Below are positions 7,056 to 13,710 of a stretch of 19,718 nt of DNA, piece by piece. Location of the stretch: assembly GCA_043720875.1 (NCBI GenBank), contig JAYSRU010000022.1, forward strand, positions 1 to 19,718, read 5' to 3'. Made by a program: the position numbers and the translations under genes. This DNA comes from JAYSRU01 sp043720875 (GTDB lineage: Bacteria; Bacteroidota; Bacteroidia; Flavobacteriales_D; Crocinitomicaceae). Below the pieces are notes generated by a model, which was not told where the DNA came from, made no database searches, and worked only from the letters and a program-made list of their open reading frames with translations. Position 1 is the first letter of the stretch. Every line of letters starts with the position of its first letter.

Positions 7056-10040
7056 ATGAAGTATCTTATACTTTTGCTTGTAGTGCTAATTTCAAATCGA
7101 GTTAACGCACAATATTGGCAACAAGAAGTTAATTATAAAATCGATGTCAAACTCAACGATGTCACGAATACGTTAACTGCCTTCGAAGAATTTGAATATG
7201 TCAACAATTCTCCACAGGCACTGGATTTTTTATACATTCACGTTTGGCCAAATGCTTATAAAGATGGGAGCACTGCGCTTGCAAAGCAGAAATATAGTGG
7301 CGGTGACGGTAGTTTGACATTTGCAAAAGAAGTGGATCGCGGATGGATCGATTCTTTGGATTTTAAAGTTAACGGAGTTTCATTGAAATGGGAATACGAT
7401 ACTAAACATATTGACATTGTTAAACTTTACTTGAATTCTTCACTAGCTCCTGGAACGCGTGTAAAAATCTCAACTCCTTTTAAAGTTAAAATTCCAAGTG
7501 CTGAGTTTTCACGTTTAGGACATGTTGGAGAGTCATTTCAAATTACACAATGGTATCCGAAACCTGCAGTTTATGATAAAAACGGATGGAATCAAATGCC
7601 TTATTTAAATCAAGGAGAATTTTATTCTGAGTATGGTTCATTTGATGTTAAAATTACGGTTCCAAAAAATTACTTGGTTGCAGCAACAGGAGATTTACAA
7701 ACAGAATCGGAAGTGGCATTTTTGAGGCAAGAAAATGAGAATACAAAATTGAATTACACCAACAATAAATACAATTTTGATAAGAAGGATACGATGGCAA
7801 ATCGTTTCCCTAAAAGCAGTACAGAATGGAAAACCTTGCATTACAAGCAAAGTAAAGTACATGATTTTGCTTGGTTTGCGGATAAAAGATTCCAAGTGTT
7901 AATGGGAGAAGTTAAATTGCCAGAAACCGGTGAGATGGTTACAACCTATACCATGTTCACGCCTAAAAATGCAATGAGATGGAAGAATTCAATTGAGTAT
8001 ATGAATGATGCTATTTTCTATTATTCTAAGTGGAATGGTGATTACCCGTATAATCAAGCTACGGCAATTGATGGAACCATTGCTGCTGGAGGTGGAATGG
8101 AATATCCAAATGTAACCGTAATTGGAAATTCTAGTTCTGATATGCAGTTAGAAATTGTGATTGTGCATGAAGTAGGACACAATTGGTTTTATGGGATTTT
8201 AGGGTCAAACGAAAGAGTGCACGGTTGGATGGATGAAGGATTGAACACATTGAATGAGGTGCGTTATGTTCAAACAAAATATCCTGAAAATACTGAATTC
8301 TCAAACATGATTTTGAATGGTGCGTTCAATTTTCACGGTTTAGATCATCACGATGGTGCTGATATTCAGTTTAGAGGTGTGGCTTCTTTGGGGGCGGATC
8401 AACCGATGGAAACACATTCTGACAAGTTTACAGGGGCTAATTATGGGTTCATTATGTATCAGAAAACAGGACTGGTGTTCGATTATTTAAAAGACTATTT
8501 AGGAGATGAGTTGTTTGATAAATGCATGCGTGATTATTACCAAACATGGAAATTCAAACATCCACAGCCGGAAGATATTCGTGCTTCGATTGAAAAAAGT
8601 TGTGGTAAAGATTTATCTTGGATGTTTAACGATTTGGTGCAAACTACAAATCATATTGATTATAAAATTAAATCACTTAAAAACGACAGAAATACAACTA
8701 CCGTGAAAGTTAAAAACGTTGGACAAGTGAACGGACCTATTCCTGTTTCAATCATGGATGGCGATAAAATAATTGCGACAAAATGGCTAGAACCGGGCGT
8801 TAAAAAAGGAACATTGGTTTTTGAGAATTCGAGTACGAAAGCAACAATAGATCCATTACATAATATTCCAGAAATTGACAGAACGAATAACTCGTATGAC
8901 AAGAGTCGTTTGTTGAACAAAGTTGAACCACTGAAGATAAAAACACTTTGGGGATACAACCGACCAGAAAACTCAAATATGTATTGGATACCATTGATGA
9001 TTGGAGGTAATGCGTATGACAAATTTATGTTGGGTACTACTTTTCATAACTTAGTTTTGGCTCCCAATAAATTCAATTACATCATTTCACCGATGTATTC
9101 GTTCGGAAGAAAATCAATTTCGGGTCTAGCGGATTTACAATATACTTTTTTACCAAAAGCAAGGTTAGCATTTACGCGTGTTGGAATGTCGTTACGAACC
9201 TTTAAAAACGAAATAACCACACGCGCAACGGATGGAGTTTATTCTACCGTTTCACCTTGGGTTTTTATGAGTATTGGCGAACGTAAGAATAAAAGTCCAT
9301 ACAGCTCCAACCTGTTGTTTCAAATGGTATACAGAGCAGATAATTTAAATGCAACAACGACAACCCGTTGGGGGGGGATTGTGCGTTACAATCAAGCATT
9401 GGATTTACCAGATCATAACGTAAGACTTTCTTTACGCCATGATTATGTTCAAAATGTAGGTAATAATGATGAGATGGCAAGGTTAAGTGCAACTGGGTCT
9501 TATGGTTACCGTTACCTTAAAAAGGGAAAATCTAGATGGATGGTATTACGTGGATTTATTGGTAAAAACTATACGTACAATGTTGCCGCTTCTTCTGATC
9601 AAGAACCGTATTCAATGGGGTTGACAGGTGAAAATGGTGTGCAAGATGTTATGGCACAAAATGTATATTTCGAAAGAAGTAATTCTGGAGCATTTGCACA
9701 ACAACGTATGGATAACCAAGGGGCATTTAAAATTTCTAGTAATTATGGAGCAACTACGAATTGGTTAGCCACGGTTAATTTTTATGCGGAACTGCCTTAT
9801 CTACCTAAGTTTATCGGAATTTTTGCAGAATATGGTGTGTTTGGATCAGCAATTGGAACACTCACGGCGTATAATGCTGGTATGAGTATTAATATTAAAG
9901 ACGTTGCGAGAATTCATTTCCCATTGGCTTATAGTAAACAATTTGATGCTACATATCCTAATAAAAACTATTTAACGCGTATTAAAATAATGTTGGATCT
10001 TAATTTCTTGAATAAAGGAATGAAACTTAAATTAGGTTAG
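7056..10040 (+). CDS. Exported M1-family zinc metallopeptidase with long barrel-like C-terminal region
   Basis: A signal peptide (MKYLILLLVVLISNRVNAQ) shows export. Residues ~20-540 form an M1 (gluzincin) aminopeptidase-type unit. GGGMEYPN (M348, E349) sits where M1 enzymes carry GxMEN. HEVGH (H371, E372, H375) and E394 in WMDEG give the HExxH-18-E zinc site, with E372 as the general base. YQKTG (Y468) is at the position of the proton-donor tyrosine. All catalytic residues are intact, so peptidase activity is expected. From about residue 640 to 994 the sequence changes to alternating aromatic/hydrophobic strands separated by polar turns (for example GLADLQYTFLPKARLAF), which looks like an outer-membrane beta-barrel and not the usual M1 C-terminal helical domain. 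The gene is 4 bases upstream of the GIN lipoprotein and heads a three-gene operon. The substrate is unknown. Confidence 0.9.
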   Translation: MKYLILLLVVLISNRVNAQYWQQEVNYKIDVKLNDVTNTLTAFEEFEYVNNSPQALDFLYIHVWPNAYKDGSTALAKQKYSGGDGSLTFAKEVDRGWIDSLDFKVNGVSLKWEYDTKHIDIVKLYLNSSLAPGTRVKISTPFKVKIPSAEFSRLGHVGESFQITQWYPKPAVYDKNGWNQMPYLNQGEFYSEYGSFDVKITVPKNYLVAATGDLQTESEVAFLRQENENTKLNYTNNKYNFDKKDTMANRFPKSSTEWKTLHYKQSKVHDFAWFADKRFQVLMGEVKLPETGEMVTTYTMFTPKNAMRWKNSIEYMNDAIFYYSKWNGDYPYNQATAIDGTIAAGGGMEYPNVTVIGNSSSDMQLEIVIVHEVGHNWFYGILGSNERVHGWMDEGLNTLNEVRYVQTKYPENTEFSNMILNGAFNFHGLDHHDGADIQFRGVASLGADQPMETHSDKFTGANYGFIMYQKTGLVFDYLKDYLGDELFDKCMRDYYQTWKFKHPQPEDIRASIEKSCGKDLSWMFNDLVQTTNHIDYKIKSLKNDRNTTTVKVKNVGQVNGPIPVSIMDGDKIIATKWLEPGVKKGTLVFENSSTKATIDPLHNIPEIDRTNNSYDKSRLLNKVEPLKIKTLWGYNRPENSNMYWIPLMIGGNAYDKFMLGTTFHNLVLAPNKFNYIISPMYSFGRKSISGLADLQYTFLPKARLAFTRVGMSLRTFKNEITTRATDGVYSTVSPWVFMSIGERKNKSPYSSNLLFQMVYRADNLNATTTTRWGGIVRYNQALDLPDHNVRLSLRHDYVQNVGNNDEMARLSATGSYGYRYLKKGKSRWMVLRGFIGKNYTYNVAASSDQEPYSMGLTGENGVQDVMAQNVYFERSNSGAFAQQRMDNQGAFKISSNYGATTNWLATVNFYAELPYLPKFIGIFAEYGVFGSAIGTLTAYNAGMSINIKDVARIHFPLAYSKQFDATYPNKNYLTRIKIMLDLNFLNKGMKLKLG

Positions 10041-10044
10041 AAAT

Positions 10045-10791
10045 ATGAAACGAATTGGAGCATTTGCACTTTTACTATCTATCGGATTGTTGAGTTGCAA
10101 GAATAAAGAGAAATCAAGTTGTACTGAAAACACAACCTTGCATAATGCGGAGGCCAAAAACGGTCCTGAAAAGGTAGAAAAAACAGTAGATCATTTTGAG
10201 TCTATCCAAATGGATGGTGCGTTTAAAATTGTATTGGGATATTCAGAAAAGTCACAATTGATAGTAGAAACTACGCCAAGTTGCGAAAAAGAAGTAACTA
10301 TTTCGGTTAAGGATAAGGTGTTGTATGTAAAGATGTTGGAGAGTAAGCCTCACACAAAAATGCCGAAAATCACCTTGTATGTTAATGCGAGCATTTTAAA
10401 AAACATTGTTTTAAATGGCGCGAATGTTTTGGAAACAGAAGAGCCTATGAAACAAGAGGAGCTTAAAATGACATTAGCTGGTGCAAATTTGATAAACATG
10501 GATCTGCAACTCAAGAAATTAGATGTTGCAGTTGAAGGCGCAAATGAGTTAGTGGTTAAAGGAAAAGTGTTGGAATTTGGTTTGGACAGTGATGGCGCTT
10601 CATTAATCCGTGCATTTAACCTTAGCGCTGATGCAATTACCTACGAAGGAAATGGTGCAGCTAAGGCTGACTTGAATGCTATCAAATCTTTGAAGGTGAG
10701 TAATAATGGAGTAGGGCTAGTACGATACAAAGGTAAGCCTGCATTAGTCAGCATTGAAAATGAAGGATTAGGCAAAGTCGTTAAGCTGTAA
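10045..10791 (+). CDS. Lipoprotein with head GIN domain (DUF2807)
   Basis: The 248-residue product has a lipoprotein signal (MKRIGAFALLLSIGLLSC, C18), then a ~25-residue polar linker. VDHFESIQMDGAFKIVLGYSE opens a DUF2807 / head GIN domain. This family forms a right-handed beta-helix-like fold and is very common in Bacteroidota envelopes. The later half shows the expected repeating strands with Gly-Ala-Asn or Gly-Ala-Ser turns (LNGANVLE, LAGANLIN, VEGANELV, DGASLIR). The family was called a putative autotransporter adhesin, but its real role is unproven. The gene starts 4 bases after the M1 peptidase stop, and its TAA overlaps the next ATG (TAATG), so translation of the three genes is probably coupled. 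Confidence 0.85.
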   Translation: MKRIGAFALLLSIGLLSCKNKEKSSCTENTTLHNAEAKNGPEKVEKTVDHFESIQMDGAFKIVLGYSEKSQLIVETTPSCEKEVTISVKDKVLYVKMLESKPHTKMPKITLYVNASILKNIVLNGANVLETEEPMKQEELKMTLAGANLINMDLQLKKLDVAVEGANELVVKGKVLEFGLDSDGASLIRAFNLSADAITYEGNGAAKADLNAIKSLKVSNNGVGLVRYKGKPALVSIENEGLGKVVKL

Positions 10792-11555
10792 TGAAAATCA
10801 AGTTTCAATTCCTTGCATTGTTTGTTTTTCTTGCCATTGAAGGTGTGTTTGCACGCGCTGGAGGTGGTGGAGGAGGAGGCGGCGGCGGAGGAGGTGGCGG
10901 CGGCGGCTTCCGTGGTGGAAGTTATGGGTACCGTTCTGGCAGATACGGTGGGCTAAACAGACCTTGGACGCATTTAGACTATGTCATCTTTTATTGGTTA
11001 CTGGCTGGAAGCGCTATATTTTTTCTCTTACTATTGTTTGGATACAAAATTGTGAAAAGGTATAGGGAACTAAAAACTTCGAAAATTTTATTAAAAAGTC
11101 AACAAGAAGATTTTTATTGGAATCGAACACAGCTATCAGTTTTTGTGCGTGATTGTTTTTTAGAAATGCAAAAAGCTTGGATGGAAAGGGATATGAAGTT
11201 GGTTGACAAAATAGCCACAGAAAGTCTTCAAGATTTTTACCAAGCAATATTAAATCGACAATTAAATGCAGGTATTTATAATTTTATTGACAACATTAGA
11301 ATCACCAACATAGAAATAGTTGGGGTTTCTGATTACAAAGACAATACTTCTGATGAATTTACGGCTTATATTTCAGGGAAAATGGTGGATGAAATGATGC
11401 GTGAGCATCAAAAGCCGACAGATGATGTATTAAGTCGAAGTTTTGAAGACTTATATCATTTTGTACGTGTAGATGGAGACTGGAAACTCAATGGAATAAC
11501 GAGTGACATAGATTCAGCAACCATAAGAGGTTTAGATTGTTATAAAGAAGCGTAG
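10791..11555 (+). CDS. Tim44-like domain membrane protein with poly-glycine segment
   Basis: The 254-residue product starts with a signal sequence ending FARA. Sixteen consecutive glycines and a Gly/Arg/Tyr-rich stretch follow, then one membrane helix (about 63-85) and a cytosolic-type domain. The order ARAGGG, TM, helical-plus-beta C-terminus matches bacterial Tim44-like (TIM44/MRPL45 fold) proteins. The closing motif RSFEDLYHFVRVDGDWKLNGI corresponds to the conserved E-x-W-x-F-x-R-...-W-L-x-G-I end of that fold. In mitochondria Tim44 tethers the import motor; bacterial homologues are membrane proteins of uncertain function. The ATG overlaps the previous stop by one base, so it belongs to the M1-GIN operon. 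Glycine tracts this long are variable between close relatives. Confidence 0.8.
   Translation: MKIKFQFLALFVFLAIEGVFARAGGGGGGGGGGGGGGGGFRGGSYGYRSGRYGGLNRPWTHLDYVIFYWLLAGSAIFFLLLLFGYKIVKRYRELKTSKILLKSQQEDFYWNRTQLSVFVRDCFLEMQKAWMERDMKLVDKIATESLQDFYQAILNRQLNAGIYNFIDNIRITNIEIVGVSDYKDNTSDEFTAYISGKMVDEMMREHQKPTDDVLSRSFEDLYHFVRVDGDWKLNGITSDIDSATIRGLDCYKEA
10860..10907 (+). repeat. GGN microsatellite encoding 16 glycines
   Basis: Sixteen consecutive glycine codons (GGA, GGT, GGC mixed) give a GC-rich island inside an AT-rich gene. Gain or loss of three-base units would change the glycine tract without breaking the frame. Confidence 0.9.
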
Positions 11556-11581
11556 CTGCAATAGTCAGATTTGATTTGCTG

Positions 11582-11611
11582 TTGAATTAATCCAATTATG
11601 TTGTATGTTTG
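11582..11611 (+). promoter_or_regulatory. Promoter of the 17-residue-repeat protein gene
   Basis: TTG (11582-11584), 19 bases, then TATGTTTG (11604-11611) matches the Bacteroidota consensus exactly. The upstream in-frame ATG at 11605 is part of the -7 element, so translation must start at 11644, about 28 bases after the expected transcription start. Confidence 0.75.
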
Positions 11612-11643
11612 TAGAAAACAAGAACTATCCAAACCTAATTACT

Positions 11644-12054
11644 ATGAAAAAATTACTTTTTACACTTGTTGGTATCATTTCGGTAACGGCAACTTTTGCG
11701 CAAACTATTCAGTCATCTAGTTATGGAACAACCGGCTACATTAAAAGCGACGGCACCATTCAAAATAGTAGTTACTCCACGGTTGGTTATATCAAAAGTG
11801 ATGGAACGATACAAAATAGCAGTTATTCAACAATTGGTTACATTAAAAGTGACGGCACCATTCAAAACAGTAGCTACTCAACAGTTGGTTATGTGAAAAG
11901 TGATGGAACAGTTCAGAATAGTAGTTATTCAACACTTGGGTATATCAAAAGTGATGGAACGGTTCAAAACAGTAGTTATTCTACTATTGGGTATGCAAAA
12001 GGCGTTAAAAAAGAGTGGGCTGCGGTGACATTCTTCTTTTTTAAATTCAACTAG
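11644..12054 (+). CDS. Exported protein of five 17-residue repeats (beta-flower-like)
   Basis: From the ATG at 11644 the product has 136 residues, with a signal peptide (MKKLLFTLVGIISVTATFAQ). Five full 17-residue units follow (residues 25-109; consensus SSYSTVGYIKSDGTIQN), then a sixth partial unit and a tail ending AAVTFFFFKFN. The alternating G-Y-I-K-S-D-G-T-I turns suggest a closed or stacked beta structure. From memory, proteins annotated '5-fold beta-flower' in Bacteroidota have similar repeats and tails, but I cannot verify the match. The upstream ATG at 11605 is rejected because it lies in the promoter, and because residues 1-13 of that longer form would precede a complete signal peptide. 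It probably has its own transcript. The function is unknown. Confidence 0.8.
   Translation: MKKLLFTLVGIISVTATFAQTIQSSSYGTTGYIKSDGTIQNSSYSTVGYIKSDGTIQNSSYSTIGYIKSDGTIQNSSYSTVGYVKSDGTVQNSSYSTLGYIKSDGTVQNSSYSTIGYAKGVKKEWAAVTFFFFKFN
11716..11970 (+). repeat. Five tandem 51-bp coding repeats
   Basis: Each 51-bp unit encodes one 17-residue repeat. The first unit is the most divergent (SSYGTTG); units 2-5 differ mainly at Val/Ile/Leu positions and by synonymous changes, which indicates duplication followed by purifying selection. A partial sixth unit runs to about 11999. Confidence 0.9.
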
Positions 12055-12071
12055 ACGCAATTAATTTATAT

Positions 12072-12091
12072 ACTGTCATTCGACGGACAGT
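12072..12091 (+). promoter_or_regulatory. Inverted repeat in the -33 region of the Omp28-like gene
   Basis: ACTGTC (12072-12077) and GACAGT (12086-12091) form a perfect 6-bp inverted repeat with an 8-base spacer. It ends 19 bases upstream of the -7 element, where a TTG would be expected but is absent. It has no T tract, so an operator fits better than a terminator. Confidence 0.35.
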
Positions 12092-12110
12092 CAAAAATTA
12101 ATATCATACT

Positions 12111-12118
12111 TATATTTG
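12111..12118 (+). promoter_or_regulatory. -7 promoter element of the Omp28-like gene
   Basis: TATATTTG matches TAnnTTTG exactly and lies 20 bases before the ATG at 12139. No TTG occurs 17-23 bases upstream; an inverted repeat occupies that place, so the promoter may need an activator. Confidence 0.55.
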
Positions 12119-12138
12119 AAGCATAAAACCTACTAAAC

Positions 12139-13164
12139 ATGCAAGTAATTTTTTCAATGGCCATTATCTTGGGACTAAGCGCTGGTGCGAATGCACAAAC
12201 CAGAACAGTGCTTATAGAACAATTTACAAATTCAAGTTGTCCGCCTTGTGCAACTGCAGTGCCAACGATTTACAATTTTGCATATAATAATCCTTTGAGT
12301 GCCACGGTTGTTTCTTACCATACCTTGTTCCCATATGCAAATGATTCCATGCATTTTGAGAATCCAACCGAAGCCAATGCGCGTGTTGCTTATTACGGTG
12401 TGAATTCCACTCCAATTTCAGTTTTTGATGGTAACGTTTACCAAGGAAATACGGCAACTTTTGGTAGTTCTATCGGTACGTCTGTAGCCAATAGAGTACT
12501 AATAGCGCCAAGATATGACATTGTGCCTTTAGCATTAGGAATGCAAGCTAACGAGCTTTCCGGATCCATAAAATTCACGTCACTTGTTGCCAATAAAGCC
12601 CTTGATAGTATTATTGGTCACGTTGTGGTGGTTGAAAAGTCTGTTTTGAAAAGTGCTTACGCGGTATCGCCTGGTGCAAATGCTGAAACAAGCTATGGAT
12701 ACGTAATGCGTAAAATGATACCAAATGCTATCGGTACGCCACTTCTGAACCGCGCAATTAGCGAGACAGATACAGTGAGTTTTCAGTTAGACCTAACAAA
12801 CATAAAAGATCGAAATGAAATTCGAGTGGTTTGTTTTGTGCAAAATGAAACGACAAAAGAAATTTACCAAGCAGGAATTTTCACACCAACCATTGATTTG
12901 GTAAGTCTTGAAGAGATAGAAATGCAACATAGCATTAGCGTTTACCCTAATCCTTCTCAGGAAACGTTTAACGTTGTTTTAGACGAATCTCGAAAGATAG
13001 CAAGTGTTGCTATTTATGATCTGTTTGGAGGTTTAGTGTATTTCAATAAATTGGACGGTTCTTCTAACTCGGCTGAAATCAATAGCAACTTATCGAATGG
13101 TATTTATATGCTACGCATTTTTGACGGCGTAAATTTCCAAAACCGCACCATTACCGTGGAATAA
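12139..13164 (+). CDS. Omp28-like protein with thioredoxin-type CPPC motif and T9SS sorting domain
   Basis: The 341-residue product has a signal peptide ending GANAQ, then TVLIEQFTNSSC34PPC37. This is a thioredoxin-like active-site layout typical of Omp28-related proteins, whose Bacteroidota members are outer-membrane or surface proteins. A beta-rich middle follows (about 130-260). The final ~80 residues are a T9SS sorting domain (SVYPNPSQETFNVV, YDLFGGLVY, LSNGIYMLRIF, TITVE). CPPC suggests thiol-disulfide chemistry, but the activity of this family is unproven. The ATG at 12139 gives a complete signal peptide and lies 20 bases after the -7 element, so I keep it. The gene stands alone and converges on the membrane-protein gene on the minus strand. 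Confidence 0.85.
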   Translation: MQVIFSMAIILGLSAGANAQTRTVLIEQFTNSSCPPCATAVPTIYNFAYNNPLSATVVSYHTLFPYANDSMHFENPTEANARVAYYGVNSTPISVFDGNVYQGNTATFGSSIGTSVANRVLIAPRYDIVPLALGMQANELSGSIKFTSLVANKALDSIIGHVVVVEKSVLKSAYAVSPGANAETSYGYVMRKMIPNAIGTPLLNRAISETDTVSFQLDLTNIKDRNEIRVVCFVQNETTKEIYQAGIFTPTIDLVSLEEIEMQHSISVYPNPSQETFNVVLDESRKIASVAIYDLFGGLVYFNKLDGSSNSAEINSNLSNGIYMLRIFDGVNFQNRTITVE

Positions 13165-13239
13165 TATTCCTATTTGAATACTGCTAAAAATGCTTTCATA
13201 CTTTCCCGAATAAAAGGAAAGAAACTAATTTTAGTGGGT

Positions 13240-13620
13240 TTATCTTTTATAAGACAAGGTATCTGGTAATATTTCTGGAAGTAGGTATACATACCATAAA
13301 TACATGAAACCAATAAGAATTGCCCAGGCGATGATGTAAGCTATAATTTTTTTTCGGGTAATTTGTTTGTCATCGTTGTCTTCATACAGAAAATAATAGA
13401 GTGCATAAAGCAAGAAGGTGATGAACCCGCAGATATGGCTAACTATGAAATATTCGTGTATGTCTGTGAAAAATGAAGCGAGTAATAGGTTGTAAAAAAC
13501 ACTAAAAAACAACGTGAAGAATAGGGGCAAAAATAATATTATTCCATTGTACCGATGGCTCCCAGAAAAAAAGAAATAATAGTGGCTCACATTAAAAATT
13601 AGCGTGTAGAGTTTTTTCAT
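13240..13620 (-). CDS. Small three-TM membrane protein, unknown function
   Basis: From the ATG at 13620 the product has 126 residues, with a short aromatic N-terminus and three membrane helices (about 27-50, 58-78 and 91-115). A charged loop (EDNDDKQITRKK) separates helices 2 and 3. The frame is open back to an ATG at 13695, but that longer version would run through the rpsA terminator and this gene's own promoter. It also lacks the MKKLY-type start, so I reject it. The -7 element ends 5 bases before the ATG, implying a leaderless mRNA. I do not recognise a family; similar tiny integral membrane proteins beside rpsA would support a conserved association if found. Confidence 0.7.
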   Translation of the reverse strand: MKKLYTLIFNVSHYYFFFSGSHRYNGIILFLPLFFTLFFSVFYNLLLASFFTDIHEYFIVSHICGFITFLLYALYYFLYEDNDDKQITRKKIIAYIIAWAILIGFMYLWYVYLLPEILPDTLSYKR

Positions 13621-13625
13621 CGGAA

Positions 13626-13657
13626 CAAATGTAGACGTAATTTCCATACAGAAACAA
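13626..13657 (-). promoter_or_regulatory. Promoter of the three-TM protein gene
   Basis: On the minus strand TTG (13657-13655), 21 bases, then TACATTTG (13633-13626) matches the consensus exactly. Only 5 bases separate the -7 element from the ATG at 13620. The -33 TTG adjoins the T tract of the rpsA terminator. Confidence 0.65.
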
Positions 13658-13688
13658 AAAAAAAGTCTGACATTACTGCCAGACTTTT
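13656..13688 (-). terminator. Rho-independent terminator of rpsA
   Basis: On the minus strand a 9-bp stem AAAAGTCTG / CAGACTTTT (13688-13680 with 13669-13661) closes a 10-base loop and runs into a T tract (13664-13656). It lies 22 bases after the rpsA stop codon. Confidence 0.85.
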
Positions 13689-13710
13689 CAATCATGTGTT
13701 GGGTGAAGAA

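Noticed and set aside
8660..9022. Minus-strand 120-residue frame inside the M1 peptidase gene
   Set aside because: It lies wholly antisense to a well-supported coding region and has no promoter or recognisable domain.
11605..11643. ATG at 11605 as start of the repeat protein
   Set aside because: It lies inside the TATGTTTG -7 element, and the ATG at 11644 begins a standard signal peptide.
11716..11999. CRISPR array, suggested by regularly spaced repeats
   Set aside because: The repeats are contiguous 51-bp coding units with no unique spacers, preserved at the protein level.
13201..13221. CTTTCC/GGAAAG inverted repeat as terminator after the Omp28-like gene
   Set aside because: The stem is only 6 bp and no T tract follows; it may contribute to structure but cannot be called a terminator.
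13621..13695. N-terminal extension of the three-TM protein to the ATG at 13695
   Set aside because: The extension covers the rpsA terminator hairpin and this gene's own promoter.
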